Assembly: GCA_947652115.1 (NCBI GenBank)
Contig: OX393568.1
Location: 20,185,121-20,249,120, forward strand
Reading direction: 5' to 3'
Length of the DNA: 64,000 bases
DNA from: Blastomussa wellsi
Taxonomy: Eukaryota > Cnidaria > Anthozoa > Scleractinia > Plerogyridae
Position numbers and translations under genes: made by a program. The notes beneath the pieces are model-generated. The model worked only from the letters and a program-made list of their open reading frames with translations. It was not told where the DNA came from and ran no database searches. Positions 23,013 through 36,800 of this stretch are shown here, piece by piece; position 1 is the first letter of the stretch; each line of letters starts with the position of its first letter.

Positions 23013-26000
23013 TGCATTAAAATGTGTTCTCAGTTCTTATTTGAATGTTAAAAGTTTGAAATGGGAAGATACATGTAGTATTTGCAAGAGTACACTTGGT
23101 GTAGAACTTTGAATGCTGCGGGGAAGACTTTACAGTATAGTCGCCTCATTATTATGATTGCTTAAAAGCTCAGTCCATTGTTTTCTTTCCTGAAGAACCT
23201 CTCTACCCCGTTAATGTGGTCAGATTTTGTGGCACTTTGCTAACAAATTAGCAGGGTTCCACTGTAATTTGAATGATCCCAATCTGATTGTGGTGGCTAT
23301 CTCAAAGCAGGAAATTTATTTGCATAAATTTGGTGGTTATGTCATGTAGACTTGTGAAACATACATGTTCATTTGTAATGTAATATACTTCAAAATACCA
23401 TTCATGTACAATTTAGCAATGTACGACACGTTGCTTTTTACTCGGGCTTTCCAAAGGAAACGCCCAAGTTGTAATTCCGGCTTTGTTTTTTATGTTGTAC
23501 CGCAAATCGCAGTCAAGTCCTTAACACGCATTCGCAACGTTACGTACATACGGGAGAGCGAGCAAATTGGTTAATTAGCAATTGTCATTGTTGCAATTAG
23601 CAATTATCGTCGTCATGCCAACACGAAAGGGTTGAATTGTTTAAAAAACACTGGCATTCCAAATTTTACAGAGTAAACTTGCACATTCAGGTCACAAGTT
23701 TGCCAGTTCGTAAGGAGTGAGGTGGCAGCAACGTCGTCTAAGTGTCAAATTGTATTTAAGAAAGCCCGAATTCACACGTCTTGTTTGGTGGTAGTTTTGC
23801 TTTAAAAAATAATGATTTGATTTTTTTTGTTGTGTTACCAATTTTTTTAAAATAATTGTTTTGAGTTTTGGCTACTTTACCAATGCAAAGATGATACAAT
23901 CTTTATAAGAAAAATTGACTGGAGTGTCTTGCAATGTACGTAGACCGATTGGAAAATAAAAAGCTGTCTTTTTCCCAATACGAATTGTGCTTCTTTGTGT
24001 GAAAAGTTTGTAGTTGATACATTTATGACGTTCACTTTGAAAATGTATGCTTTTATCATGTTTTTGTATCCTAATAACTTTTAGTTTTAACTCTGCTGTA
24101 TTCTTTTGGAAATCCTTGAATCTGATTGGTTCTCCGACTCGCAGATAGGATTTGCAGATAGGAAACGATTGCGCGCGCGTTCCTCTTTGAAGCAAGATTT
24201 TTCTTGACTTTTCGCTTAAAAAATTACATAAAATGGTAGCTTGAGGAATGCAATCCTCTAGAGTTTCTACTAAAACAATAAGACCGCTCGCCCTTGTTTT
24301 CTATGAGCGACCCCTCATAGAAATCTGAGGCTCGTAGTCTAATTGTTAAATATTTGCTCAAAGAGGAAACTAAACCCACAAACAATTGTTGCTAAAGAAG
24401 AGGAAAAGTTGTCTGATCCAAATGGGTGGGAGGCTGACCAGAGAAGTTGAACTTGGGCTTGAACGAAGGACATTATGGACCAGAAACCTTCATGTCCTCC
24501 AGATTTCAAATCCTGTGCCCTAAAACCACCTGCGAAATAGAATATTGATTATGTTGACTATAAAAAGTGTGAGTGATATAACTAAAAAGTATTAATGCAA
24601 AAGAAAAGAAAATTATAGAATTGATAATATTGGACTGGAACTGTAACCTTGGAAGGAATAGAAAGAAAAATCCACCACCTCAATGGCTGTTGGCTGAAAT
24701 CACCATTTTGTTGTCATTAAATGGCCCGAGTCATCCATGCCTTGTTTGTTTACATGTGAGAAACTTGCTAAAGGTACAAATTATAGTAATGCGATAAGAT
24801 TCCAGTTCACCATATAATTTGTGATTGCATTGGAAATCGTGGAGGCTGACCAAGGGCCCTTGTGGGGAGGGGAAATTTTTAATTATTGTCTGGGGGTAGT
24901 TAATTTCATTTGCATTTGGGTGTCACACTACTTGGGTGTCAAGTTGGTCAGTTACAATTACAGGGGAGGGGGGAATGGTGGAGGGACGGAGCCAGAGCAT
25001 AGGTGGGGAAATTATTGGACTTCATAGCACTAGTTATCCCACAGTGGCAAATTTTGACCATTTTAGTGGACTTTCTCGAAACATTTTATTAACTTTTAGT
25101 GACTTTTAACAATCCACAAATGCTCTGGGGTAGAGCATTTGACCAGAAAATCTCAGTTCAAATCCCATGGGGAGGAGGGGTACTCGCATTAATTATACAT
25201 AACGGGAGGGTCAGACGGAGCTTCATATTGCAAACCCCCAAAACTACACGGGTCTGAAATTTTAGACCCAAAAATACCTGGCATCAAAATTTCCTACCCA
25301 AAAAATACAAGACTTAAACACCTCCATACGGATTTATTCAATCAAACAGACTCTTCTAATGCATGATTGTAATCCCTGAAGAAGTCAGGCCGTGCCCGAC
25401 GAAATATTGGAAAAATACATTAGTCAATCCCAACTGTACGGTCAGCCTTTCTGTATTCAGTTCTTTTAACGATTTTGCACCAATAAGCTAATGAGATCGG
25501 AGATGTGGCCCAAAACAAAACGTTTGATCTCTTGACCCCAAAAAAAAAATTCCGAGCGTGTAAATTTTCAACCCAAAAAAATACGTCGGACCTCCCCGTC
25601 ATGTATTATACCAGTACCCCCTTGGGGTTCAAATGTCCCACCCACGCCCGGCCTGCCCTACCCTGGGTGCCAGAGGCTTTTCATGCGCGGTTTCCGCGAG
25701 AAAAGATGGGCCTTTTTGGATGCACAGAAATCACTCTCGAACGAGGCTTCAGCCTCACTTTGATTTTTCAATCGAGCCCAAAGAGACTGGACCTTGCTGC
25801 GCAGTGACTGCGAACTGAGCATGTCAAGCATGTGATTTTGTTGGAGGAGTACGAAAATTCGTTCGAAAAAGCAGGAAAATCGCCCGTTTGCCCCATGGTG
25901 TAGTCTTACGATTTAGTTAGCTGGAAAGAGAAATGCCAGATAAAAGTATATGTTGCTGATTACAGGGATTTCCAAAGGTAAGGTTTCTTTAATAACCTAA

Positions 26001-27874
26001 TTTGCAGGAAGCTTTCATTTGGTGTAGTGACGCATGGTATGGTGTGAATCGCGCCGTTTGTTTGTGAGTGCAGGGCCTTTTAATTCTGTTCTGATTATTA
26101 TCGTTACGGCTACAAATAAAAATTTATCTCTCACTTTGCTGTTTTACCAAGTTTTGAAAAATAATCCTAGGTCCGTTCGCAAAGAAGCGTTCATTTTCGT
26201 CGCTGCGTTGAAATCTAATGCTACCAAAACGTTCATCGGTTGGGTTCGTAACTGCAATTTTTCTGTTGAAAATCCAAATCGCCGGTTGGTATGCGTGACT
26301 ACATATAGAGCTGCAGCTTCTTCGCTTAAAACATTCATTCTGTGAGGGATAATAATTGATAAAGTGTTCATTTGTGTGAAATTGGGTGTTCCTTTTAGCG
26401 AAATTTTTATCGATTTAAATTTTTTTTTAGCTTTCATTAAACCGGTACACCAGGCCAGCTCTGCTTTGTTTAAACAAAAGGCTTGATATCAGATGTTATC
26501 TCAGTTTAAGCAGCAAAAGCCGAATAACCTTTTTACTAAACTTGAAATTGACTGTGAGCTAGAATTCTAGTTTCCATTAGCAACACCGAGGAAGCTTTTT
26601 GTACAGCACTTGATAATATTTTCTGATACACTCTTGTTCCAATTCATAATACAATATCTCCCCTATCATGTGGCTTTATAATCAAAGCAATTAGAAACTA
26701 TAAGAAATCTCATTTATGTTAGCTGGCAAAACATTTAGTATGTTTAGTTTTGACTTTAATTCAATGGGAATTTGACATCCAGCAATAATACTAATAATTA
26801 TGTGTGATGAAATTGATTCAAGTGCAAGTTTATTGTCCAGTCTGTACGTTTAAGCAATCTGCAAATACCTGGTTCAGACTATTGAAGGGCAGATAACACC
26901 CTTTATAAGTTAAATCTTCAGTTCCATGGATTCTATTTTATAGATTCAGTTGTACATGCAGGACCGCTCACATGTAAGTTAATTACCACCTCTTGTATTG
27001 TTTCTTGCGAGACACGTTTCATTCTCCCAAGAAGCTTCTCGTTTCTTGCAAGATTCACTGAAGTCTCCAGTATGGCATATGTTACTTGTGAGAAGCTGGT
27101 GAACAATTTAACACTTAAGTTCGCAGCGCATTGCCAAACTGACGAAAAAAGTAGAAAATGAAATTTTTCATTCTTTGAATAACTGCTGACTTGAGGGCTG
27201 CTTGTATGTGCAGTGACTATGTATGTAGGTGCATGTGTAAGGAACAGGATTGTGTTTGGTCTGCTTTGTTTGTTATTTGTTGAGTTTTGTTTCAAGATTT
27301 GGTACAAAATGAAACTTTGGGTTTTGTTTGTATTTGTGCTGAAAAATTTCATTAAAAAGTGCATGGAAGCCAAACAACCATGAAAAAGTATACACAACAT
27401 GGGCAATGTGAACTTTTGATAGTGCAGTACCTTTGACCTAGATAACACTATTACACTTTGGAGTTGCTTTGGTGGCATCAGAGCATTAGTGTCGTAAAAC
27501 CAAAGCCAATTGAAAGGCTTTACTCTGGTCAATCTTAAAGGGCACAGAGAATCAAATGAACCAATCAGGACTTGAAGCAATTACATGTCGCCAGCACATA
27601 GCACGGGAAAGTGTGTGCAAGTGATTGATTTTGGTTTTACTTCTCATTGCCTGAGAAAGTGGTGTGAGTTTTTCAACCAATCACTAAACGTTTTGATGGA
27701 AAATCAAATCAAACACGAATTACTTTTGACGCTCGATTGAAAACTGCTCTATGTTGCTCTATGTGGCCCGGGTAAATCTTTAAATTTATGATCATTACAT
27801 AACCTAGTCTTGAACTGTCTTTGTTGCCCGTGTGTAACTATCTTTTTTGCTTGCTGCTTTCAGTTCAGTAAGAG
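23013..27874. other. Intergenic region between MRG15 and G3BP genes
   Basis: Nearly 5 kb without a recognisable coding exon. It includes a degenerate tRNA-like SINE head (25118-25165) and a one-ended copy of the TACCCTGGGTGCCAGAGG repeat (25659). A 5' UTR exon of the G3BP gene probably lies here, since an acceptor (GCTTTCAG|TTCAG) immediately precedes the G3BP start. A donor-like TTCCAAAG|GTAAGG at 25971-25984 is a candidate partner. The long open frame at 26933-27580 on the minus strand shows no family signature. Confidence 0.45.
25118..25200 (+). mobile_element. tRNA-like SINE head
   Basis: CTCTGGGGTAGAGCATTTG resembles a tRNA A box and CAGTTCAAATCCC a B box, spaced as in a tRNA. There is no proper acceptor stem and a repeat-like body follows, so this is read as a tRNA-derived SINE rather than a tRNA gene. 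Confidence 0.45.
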
Positions 27875-30800
27875 ATGGTGACAGTGCCATCCCCTCAATG
27901 TGTTGGGCGAGAATTTGTCCGGCAGTATTACACCCTCCTAAACCAAGAACCTGTCCAGATTCACAGGTATAGTTGTGTTGACATTACAACAGGGTCTTTT
28001 TGGATAGCCTTTTTTTCCTTTCCTTGTTGTTTTGTTCTGTTTTTTCAGACTTGTGGGGAACAGGTAGCTATTTACTAGCTGCAGGAATAAAGGATACTGC
28101 AGTATACATAATATGCAAAACAAAATAAAATAGAATGGTTGGGTATAGCCGGGATTGGAGTAGCGACTAAATGTGTAGCTTCAGAAAATCTCTATACTTT
28201 CCCCACAGAACGAAAGAAACTATCCCTAATGTAGAGGAGGTAAATGGCATGAAAACTTCATGGAACTACTGTGCACTATAAATTGAGACACATTTTTCTG
28301 TCAATGATGAGGCAGGAGTTTGTTTTACTTGGGTGACAGCGTGTCTGACCAGTTTTACATGGTAGAGCCGCCTGTAAATTATTGTTTAAATTATTTTCAA
28401 TTTTACTTGCAGGTTTTACACAAAACAATCATGGTTTCTTCACGGGAGGGCTGAGAATGGACCCACAGAACCCCCTGTAATTGGCCAAGAGGTAATGTTA
28501 CTGCACAAAATGAATTCTTGTAGGAAAGGAGATTGTACAACACATACTTGTTTCAGAGTGTTTGCATCATGTCCTTACATGCTGCAAAATAGGTTATTTA
28601 TTTGGGCTCTAAGCTCCAGTTTTCAGAAGTTGCCTTCTGGTGACTTCCTTTTGTAAAACAGTCACCACTACAAAAAATTGGTCGCCAAAGGGAAAGCGTT
28701 TTAAAGCAGCCTGGGCACCTTATGTTAGTTTTACAACTCTATAAGCAATACCGCTGACCTTCCTGAGCCAAACTTAAGTCGTTCAAAGAACATTCCGGCA
28801 GATTTTCGTTTTCGTTGAAGGGTTTTTTGATCAACTCTGTTCAAATTATTGTGAAGAAAAGCAAATAAAAGATTAAAGAAAACAGGTAAGGAAGATAAAC
28901 ACGCAAAATAAGTCAATTATTGTGCAGTACGGTCAAAAAATGACGCTACATGTTTTTGGAGTGGAGCATTAATTTTGCTAACATTTTGTTCCCAACAGGC
29001 AATCTACAGTAAGATCAAGGAACTCAATTTCCATGATTGCCACACAAAGATCAGACAGGTGGACAGTCACTCCACTGTTGGGGGAGGAGTGGTTGTGCAG
29101 GTAACAATTGTTAAAAACTCTTATGCATGCAGAATCTGGATTCAAAATGTTTAGAAACCCCAAATAGCTAAACATAGTATTAAAAGAACCAACACTTCTT
29201 TTGTGCTCTCCAAACTTTCCGCGTGCACCATATTTTCCTTGACAATTTTTTGACATTTTTCGAGTGTTCAACCAATCAGCAACCATCATTCTTATAGGCA
29301 TTACTTAACCAACAACAAGGGTACGGCCTACCTGCTTTGTTGTCAGTGGTTCCTAGCTCTTGTCAGGTTTAGGATCCCATTGTCCCAGACATTGCAGAAT
29401 GGAGTCAACTCCTTGTATCATGGTGTTTTTCAGTGGTTTTTAACAAGTTCTAAATTTCTTGTTTTGGGCCACAACGCCCACAACGTGATACATGTTCATA
29501 TTAAACTGCCAGATAGAGACCTTTTATCATTTTCAAACAGGTGACCCTCAGTCCACACAAAATATTGTTAATTGCTATTCAGCTTTCCTAACATTAGGGG
29601 AATTGTTTTGAAGGAAAGGTAACATATGGCTCCTTCTGTTCCAGGTGTCTGGTGAACTCTCCAATAATGGGCAGCCCATGAGGAGGTTTATGCAGACTTT
29701 TGTCTTGGCCCCTGGCGAGGTGACTACTAATTTCTGATATAATATAACAGTTTACTTGATTAAATAATATTTACGGTAATGTGCTTGTGAGTCTTGCTCA
29801 GGGCGTAGTTTTTTGTTTTGTTTACTCTGTGACCCGGGTATCGTATAATCGCTAATCAGCCACTACTTAAAAGTTAATTGATTAATATTTCCAATAAAGT
29901 CAGCCAGAAATACCTTGCATGTCTGCACAAGATATACATATATATAAAACAATTGACCCTATGATTCACATCCTAGTATTTTATATCATATATCGGATGT
30001 CACGCCTCAATATAATGCAGCAACGGTAAATAACGTTACTAGGCCCATGTAGTTTATTTAAGTGCATAGATTATATGTGCTTTTATCATGTGTCACTCTG
30101 GCGAGGTTTTAACCAAAGCTATACTTTTTCAACCAAAAAATAGCCCATTTTATCGTTCCAAAAACATTTCTTGTTTATAATTAACTGTGCCTTTCAATAA
30201 CGTGATCTCTGCTCACTTGATATAGTAGTTTTTTATTTTGTTTTTTATTTGTTGTTGCTGTCAATCATCTTTAGTACCTGTGTTATTGACATTGAACTTC
30301 GGCATAAATTCACCTGCATGATCCACTGTCCAGCTAGGGTGTATAAACAATGGCTGTGAATGATTATTGTTGTATAAACCATGGCTTTGCATGAATAATC
30401 ATTGCATGTTATGTTGATGTACATGTACCAGAGGTAAGTGTATATCCATACACCTTTTTTGCAGGGTCCAAGAAAGTATTATGTTCATAATGACATATTC
30501 CGTTATCAAGATGAAGTGTTTTCAGAGGAGACAAGTGATGAGCCGGCTGATGGGACTGTTGGTATGCAAATCTTGACAGTTTGCTGTACTTTGTTTGTTA
30601 ACTTTGTTTACAAAGCAGGCAAGGAAGTGATGAAATAGAAGGGTAGAGAAAAACCCAAGCCTTGTTCTTCCTTGTTTACTCTACTACATGATTGTTGTTG
30701 CCATTCTTTGGTTAGAGTGCTACCGTGAGTTTCTCAAAAGTCCCGAAAAGAGACCCATGCGTTTCTCAATACACACAAAAAACTTCAGCTCAGAAAAGTT

Positions 30801-33800
30801 GAGAACTCATGAGCAGCCAAGGAGATTTTTCAGGACTTATTTTGCTTCTATAAAATGGCTTTATAGAAGCAAAGGCTTTACATGAAAAGGACAAGTACAG
30901 AGGATATGAGAGAGAAAGATGTCTGACAGAAGTCAGTGGTTTAATTGCCAAATTCAGAGCTTGAATTGTGACTTTCTGGTCATCAATGCGACTGAAAATT
31001 GAGTGTTGGTGACCAGAATTTCGACGCCAGTGATCAGCAGGCAATAAATTGTTATTGTCTCGTCAATGTTTTGAACGGGCATTCAAGAAATCAATTTCTT
31101 TTTTTGTAATCCAAAAATTTATTGCAGTATGGTGTCCAACCAGAAACTTGCCCCTTGTATTTTTGATGTTTTTAACCTTCAGAAAAAATAATTTACCGGT
31201 AGCCTCAAAGTGAAAGTAAGATTGCAATTAAATGCATGTAATTGCATGTTTTCAATGGTTTTATTGGCAGCCTTTCCTTGACTTGAGGTACTTTCATGCT
31301 TAGGATATTATCAGGATATTATTGGGAGGTTTGAGAAACACTTTTCAAAACCTGAAAAAAGAGCCCAGAAACACACTCCTGGCCAGGAAAACCCAGCATT
31401 GCGTGGAATGCCATACAAAGGGCAGGGTGCCAAATGTTTTTTGTTGTTGTGAAAACTACTTCCTTGTTTGACTTTGAACTTTAGTTTGATGAGTTTTACT
31501 GTAGATTAGAAATTGTTTTCAAGTGAAAGTATATTTAGAGTTGTTTGGTTGAAAGTCTTCTGTCAGTGTGGTTTATTTTGTGCAAAGCGGTTATAAGGCA
31601 AGTGAAGGGTAATAAAGCTAAGGGTAATAAATTTTTTTTCAGCAGAACAAACTACATCAGGTTTCTTTTTTAATTAATAACTATAACCATGAACAAAAAA
31701 TTGAAATAAATTGACCTTGCAACTGCTGCCACAAAACCAGGACTTTCCTTAGTCTTTAGTGCAGAACTTACCTTACTTTTGTGAGAACTACAAATTCTGC
31801 TTCAAATTCTTCATTTTCTCTGGCATTTTTATAACCTTGCTACTGTACATGTAGATTCTGAGGGCGAAGAGGAACTTCCCCAGCAGGTGCCTGTGAACAA
31901 CAGTGTCAGCAGCTATGACCAACCTAACCAGGAGCAACATGTAGCACAGGACAGTCCCAGTGAGAACCTGTACTATGCAGACCAGCCACACACTAATGGG
32001 TAATTTTTTGTTTTTGTGTGATCTCTAGAGAAATAAAAATGTGCATCAAGAATTCAGAGAACGCAAAGTTTCACAGTTTAGAAGTTCCTGATTCATCTCT
32101 CTATTGAAGGAATTTATAAAGTCAGCCTTTTGAGGTCTCTTGTAATTTGTCACGTAGGTATATTGGAATGATTGTGGGAGATATGGTTAGCGCGCTGGAC
32201 TCCAGACCGGACAGTCTGGGTTCGAGCCCTTTCCGGGGCACTAAATTGTGTTCTTGGGCAAGACACTTTACTCTCACAGTGCCTCTCTCTACCCAGGTGT
32301 ATAAATGGGTACTGGCGAAATAATGCTGGGGGTAACCCTGCGATGGACTAGCATCCGATCCAGGGGGAAGTATAAATATTCCTAGCTGCTTAACGCTACA
32401 GAAACCGGGATAAGCTCCGGCAGTATGGGCCACTAGGCACGAGGCTTTACCTTTATAAAGGAATGATTAAGCGCAGTATTCAAAGAAAAAATAGATTGTC
32501 TTGTTTGCCTTTTTTACATGTTGGAGGCATAAAGGATGGTGATACACTTGTACATAATAAATCAATAAATAAATTATTACAGTAACTACATTCTCGACTA
32601 AACCCCAGTTCCCAAATAAACAGCAGTTTGAAGGTGGAGCATTTATCTGTAAGAAATGGTAAGATATTTGGCTCACAAAATTACAGGGGTCTTTAAAAAT
32701 TGCCAACTTAGACACCATAGTTGCTCAATGTCTTTCTGCTATTTATTTTGTAGTCCTGGAAGTTTGATGAACCAAGAGCCATTGCTGGATGAAGATGGTG
32801 CTGAGGAGGAAGAAGAGTCGCTAGAACTGCAAGAAGTTGTCATTGACAAACAGCCCCAGGTGAAGACTTCTTGTAGAATACAGACACCTATTCCAATCTT
32901 GTTCCATTGAGATGCGTGGGTTTCCAGATTTTCGGACGTTTGCATTGTGCCTGTGGCACCAAGAGAAGCATTGTTGCATATGGCCTTGATCCATTTCACT
33001 TTACAGTTGCCGATCTGAGCCTTTTCAAGAGACTTTGGCGATTGCAAGTAACCAAGTGGCATACAAATGATCGAAAATATTTTTTCTTTTCTGCTTTGAC
33101 GGATTGCTACATGTGTCTAATATTAGTGGAAGCATTCAAGAGGAAGGCATATATGTCAAGAGGAAAGCTGTGTGCTTTTATGAGCTTATCAGTGCTGTTC
33201 TTGCATCCACCTGCCAATGCCGATCATTGTGACATCTGACTCAGTTTAATGACTTTTTCATGTGGATGGACAAAAATAGGATGATGAAGCTTTTGGAGCA
33301 GTCATGTTGTTAATCAAATTCCATTTTATATGTTCTTTGTCTTAGATCCCACTTCATGAACCAGTCAAAGAAACACCACTCATTCAGCATCTGGAGGAAA
33401 AGGAACCTCTTTCTCTGTCTGCTGATGATGGACAACCAGCCGAGGTTCCTTATGAAGAAGAGCCAGAGGACATTGAAGGGGAAGAGGAACCTGAAGGACT
33501 AGGGTCTGAACCAGAGGCACCCGTAGAGGATGTCTCTGGTGAACCTGCTGAATCAGGTACTAAGTTCAACTGACACTGTTACAACTCTGGGACTTTCTAT
33601 AATTATTACCTTTACTGTAAACAGGCATAATGATAAAACCACTGTTGTATCAATTGGATAATTGTACTTGAGCCCTGAAGTGCGTGTAATGATTGTCTCA
33701 TTTGTTGGTTATGAACTGCTATTGGAAATGGTATCAACCAATCAGGAGTCCCCCTAATGTATCAGTCAAATCGAAGCTTCAACATTCCCCCCCCCCCCCC

Positions 33801-36800
33801 CCCGGCATACCCTGGGCATTTGATGCCCTTGCCTCTCCCGGGGGTGGGGAATTTGATCCTCACTCATATAGGGTGGGGAATTTGAACGTTAGCCTCGATT
33901 TCAGGCCCAGGGAGGGGGGAATTTGAACACAAATTTCCCAAAAATTCAAATGCCTGGGGGTGGGGGGATGTTGAAGCTTCGATTTGACTGGTACATAAGA
34001 TGGAATTTTGTACCTTGATTCTGAGACAACTCACTTGGAGAACAGCACCTCAGTTATTTTTTTTAATGGGTAGTGTGGGTGGGCAGCTTGAGTCTGTGTT
34101 GTTGGGTTTCATGTATTTGAATTATCCTGGTAAAATATATCTTGCAATTATATTGCAGTACCAGAGAAGCCAAAGACCTGGGCTGCACTTGCTGCATCTC
34201 ATGCGCCATCGGCCCCCCAGGCTAGTTCTGCCCCAGCCTCAAATGCACGGCCTGGGCGACAGACTCAACAGGTGACCTATAATATAATTTTAGCAAAACC
34301 ACATTATATTTATGTCGAAATGGTTCTTTTTTTTACACAGTTTAAACATTTATTTGCACTTTGTCTTCAGCCCCCTGCTCAGCCTGTGTTGCCACCACCA
34401 CCTAGACCCCAGGCTGCTCCTCCCCGCCCTTCCAAGGAAGTCCGTGGAGGAATGAGCAATAGAGACTCAAGGCTGACGGCACGAAATGCCCCTGATAACC
34501 ATCAGGTGTTCATTGGAAATTTGCCTGTTGGAGTCAAGGACGACGATGTGCGAAATGTGTTTTCTAGTGAGTGTTGTAAATCAAACTGTTACAGTGAAAA
34601 ATTAGAATTCGATTTTTTACTTTTTACATCATGTCCCTAATGGTCAGTGTGCTGGACTTTGGTTTAAAAGGCCTGGGTTTGAGCCCCAACCGGAGCGCTA
34701 TGTTCTGTTCTTGGACAAGACACTTTACTTTCACAGGACCTCTCTCCACCCAGCTGTATAAATGGGTACCGGCGACCTGGCAGAATGCTGGGGAGTAACC
34801 TGCGATGGACTAGCATCCCATCCAGGGGGGAGTAACCTGCATCCCATCCAGGAGGGGAGGGGGGTAGCAATACTCCTAGCTGCTTCATACTTCAGAAACC
34901 GGAGTTTAGCACTGAAAGCTATGAGCCAGTTTTTTTTTTTAAGTAAAGGAGCTACGTCACAATATTTTGAGTCATTTGTTCAACAACCTAAATTACCCTT
35001 AAAATGTAGGAAACCTAAAAATAATAGTTTGATAAAGACGAAAAACACCAAAGGACTGATTCTAAACCAAAAAGGAACAAGGATGGCTGAGGATGGAGAA
35101 GATTAAAACGGATTGGAAATGACGATTTTAAACAATTTAGGCTAAATTTTTCAAAGCGCACAAACAGTGATGTAGCTCTTGTAAGAGGCTTTTACTACTT
35201 TACTCTTTTTTGCAGAGTTTGGAACAATACTGGAAATCAGGCTTAATCCCAAGGTAGGAGTTTGGTTATTTATCAGCAGATCAATTAATTTTGTTTCTCT
35301 GTGGTTTGTGCATAGCCACCGCAAAAGAAAGTATTGGTATGTTTTTTAACTTCTCAAACTATTGTCACTTTAGTTTAATTCAAGATATGATGGCCTAATG
35401 GTTAGGGTAACTGAGTTGTGTTTTTGAGTTTGAGAAAGACACTTAAACCCTTCCCTGACCCTGGTGCATAAATGCATGGTTGCCACAGGTCAGGAAATAA
35501 TCAAAACTTGTTTCAAGTCAGGGAAAGTTTAAAGTGCTACTATGATCAAATTCTTCATATTTATATTTTTATATTTTCGTGCACAATACAAATGTCCTTG
35601 ATATCTTGCCAAATTTCAACCAGTTACAGACTTGATAAGTCATGTTTTTTGGACTTTTATTTCTGAGAGTTTACAGCCGTCACTAATTCTCCTTGTTCCA
35701 AGTCTTGGAACAAGGAGAATTAATGGTGGCCGTAAATTCTCGGAAATAAAAGTCCAAAAAAGATAACTTCTAATGTTTTTAATGGACTGAAATTTGGCAA
35801 GATACCTGAAAAAGTCGTACTATTAACGAAAATGTAAAAAAATGGATATCGAAAATTTCATCGTAGTAGCACTTCAAGTCTTTGAGAGAAGTCAGGGGCA
35901 AGTGAGAGTACTAATTCTTTCCAATTCAGCGATAAGGAAATGAGTGGAGAGATTGGTTGTGAGTGGAGGTTGGGGGCCATTGCCAGGACTAATTTGTGAT
36001 TTATTATTTTTTTCTTTCAATTGAGTTGGTCAGGGAAATTTTACATTTGTCAGGGAAAAGTCAGGGAATTTTAAGATCCTGTGGCTGTGGCAACCATGAA
36101 ATGGCAGCCAAGGAATAATGCAGCGGATTAAGCCATGGTAGACTAGCGTACTGAAGAATGGCATGACACGGCATGGCATGGATTTAGGTGTCATATCATC
36201 TAGCCTGGAAAAAATCCCATACTTGTGAAGACACTTAAACTAATACAAAAATAAAAAAAACTAAGATTACATCTAGACTTTCCAGAGGAGAGTAGAAACA
36301 ATCCTAGTCACACTGGAGATAAACTGGGCGTGTCTGGGACTCTTGATCTGATGTACTCTTTGCCTGGCATTGCATTCAACACTGTAGTTTTTTTTATTTT
36401 GTTTTTCAGAACTTTGGATTTGTCATCTTTAACAGCCCTGACCCAGTGGCACAAATCCTCAGCAACCGAGTGAGTCCCCTATGAAATTACGTAATTTCTG
36501 GTGCGGAACCGAAAGTGAGCTTGATACAAAGCCTGATGTGACCAAATGATCATTTCCTTTTCCCTTTAGCGTTTTCCCCTCCCCCTCGGTTTTTGCACCT
36601 TCCACGCAGGCTACGTGATACGTGAAATGAACGTTATACGTGATGTGCGATATGACACGATCGTGTGATACGTGAGAGGACCAATATGACCGTGTGATGC
36701 CTGAAAGAGTAGAGGAGAGGAATTTGTGAAGTGTGATATGGACGAAATGGGTGTGTGATGCGTCAAAGCTGAGACTGGTTATACGTCAGATTAGTCTGTC

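Noticed and set aside
26933..27580. A 215-codon minus-strand open frame between MRG15 and G3BP
   Set aside because: It lacks an ATG at its start, has no recognisable motif, irregular low-complexity composition and no splice or polyadenylation support. It is read as chance.
32122..32433. A 103-codon minus-strand open frame
   Set aside because: It lies over the SINE at 32165-32455 and is the repeat read backwards.
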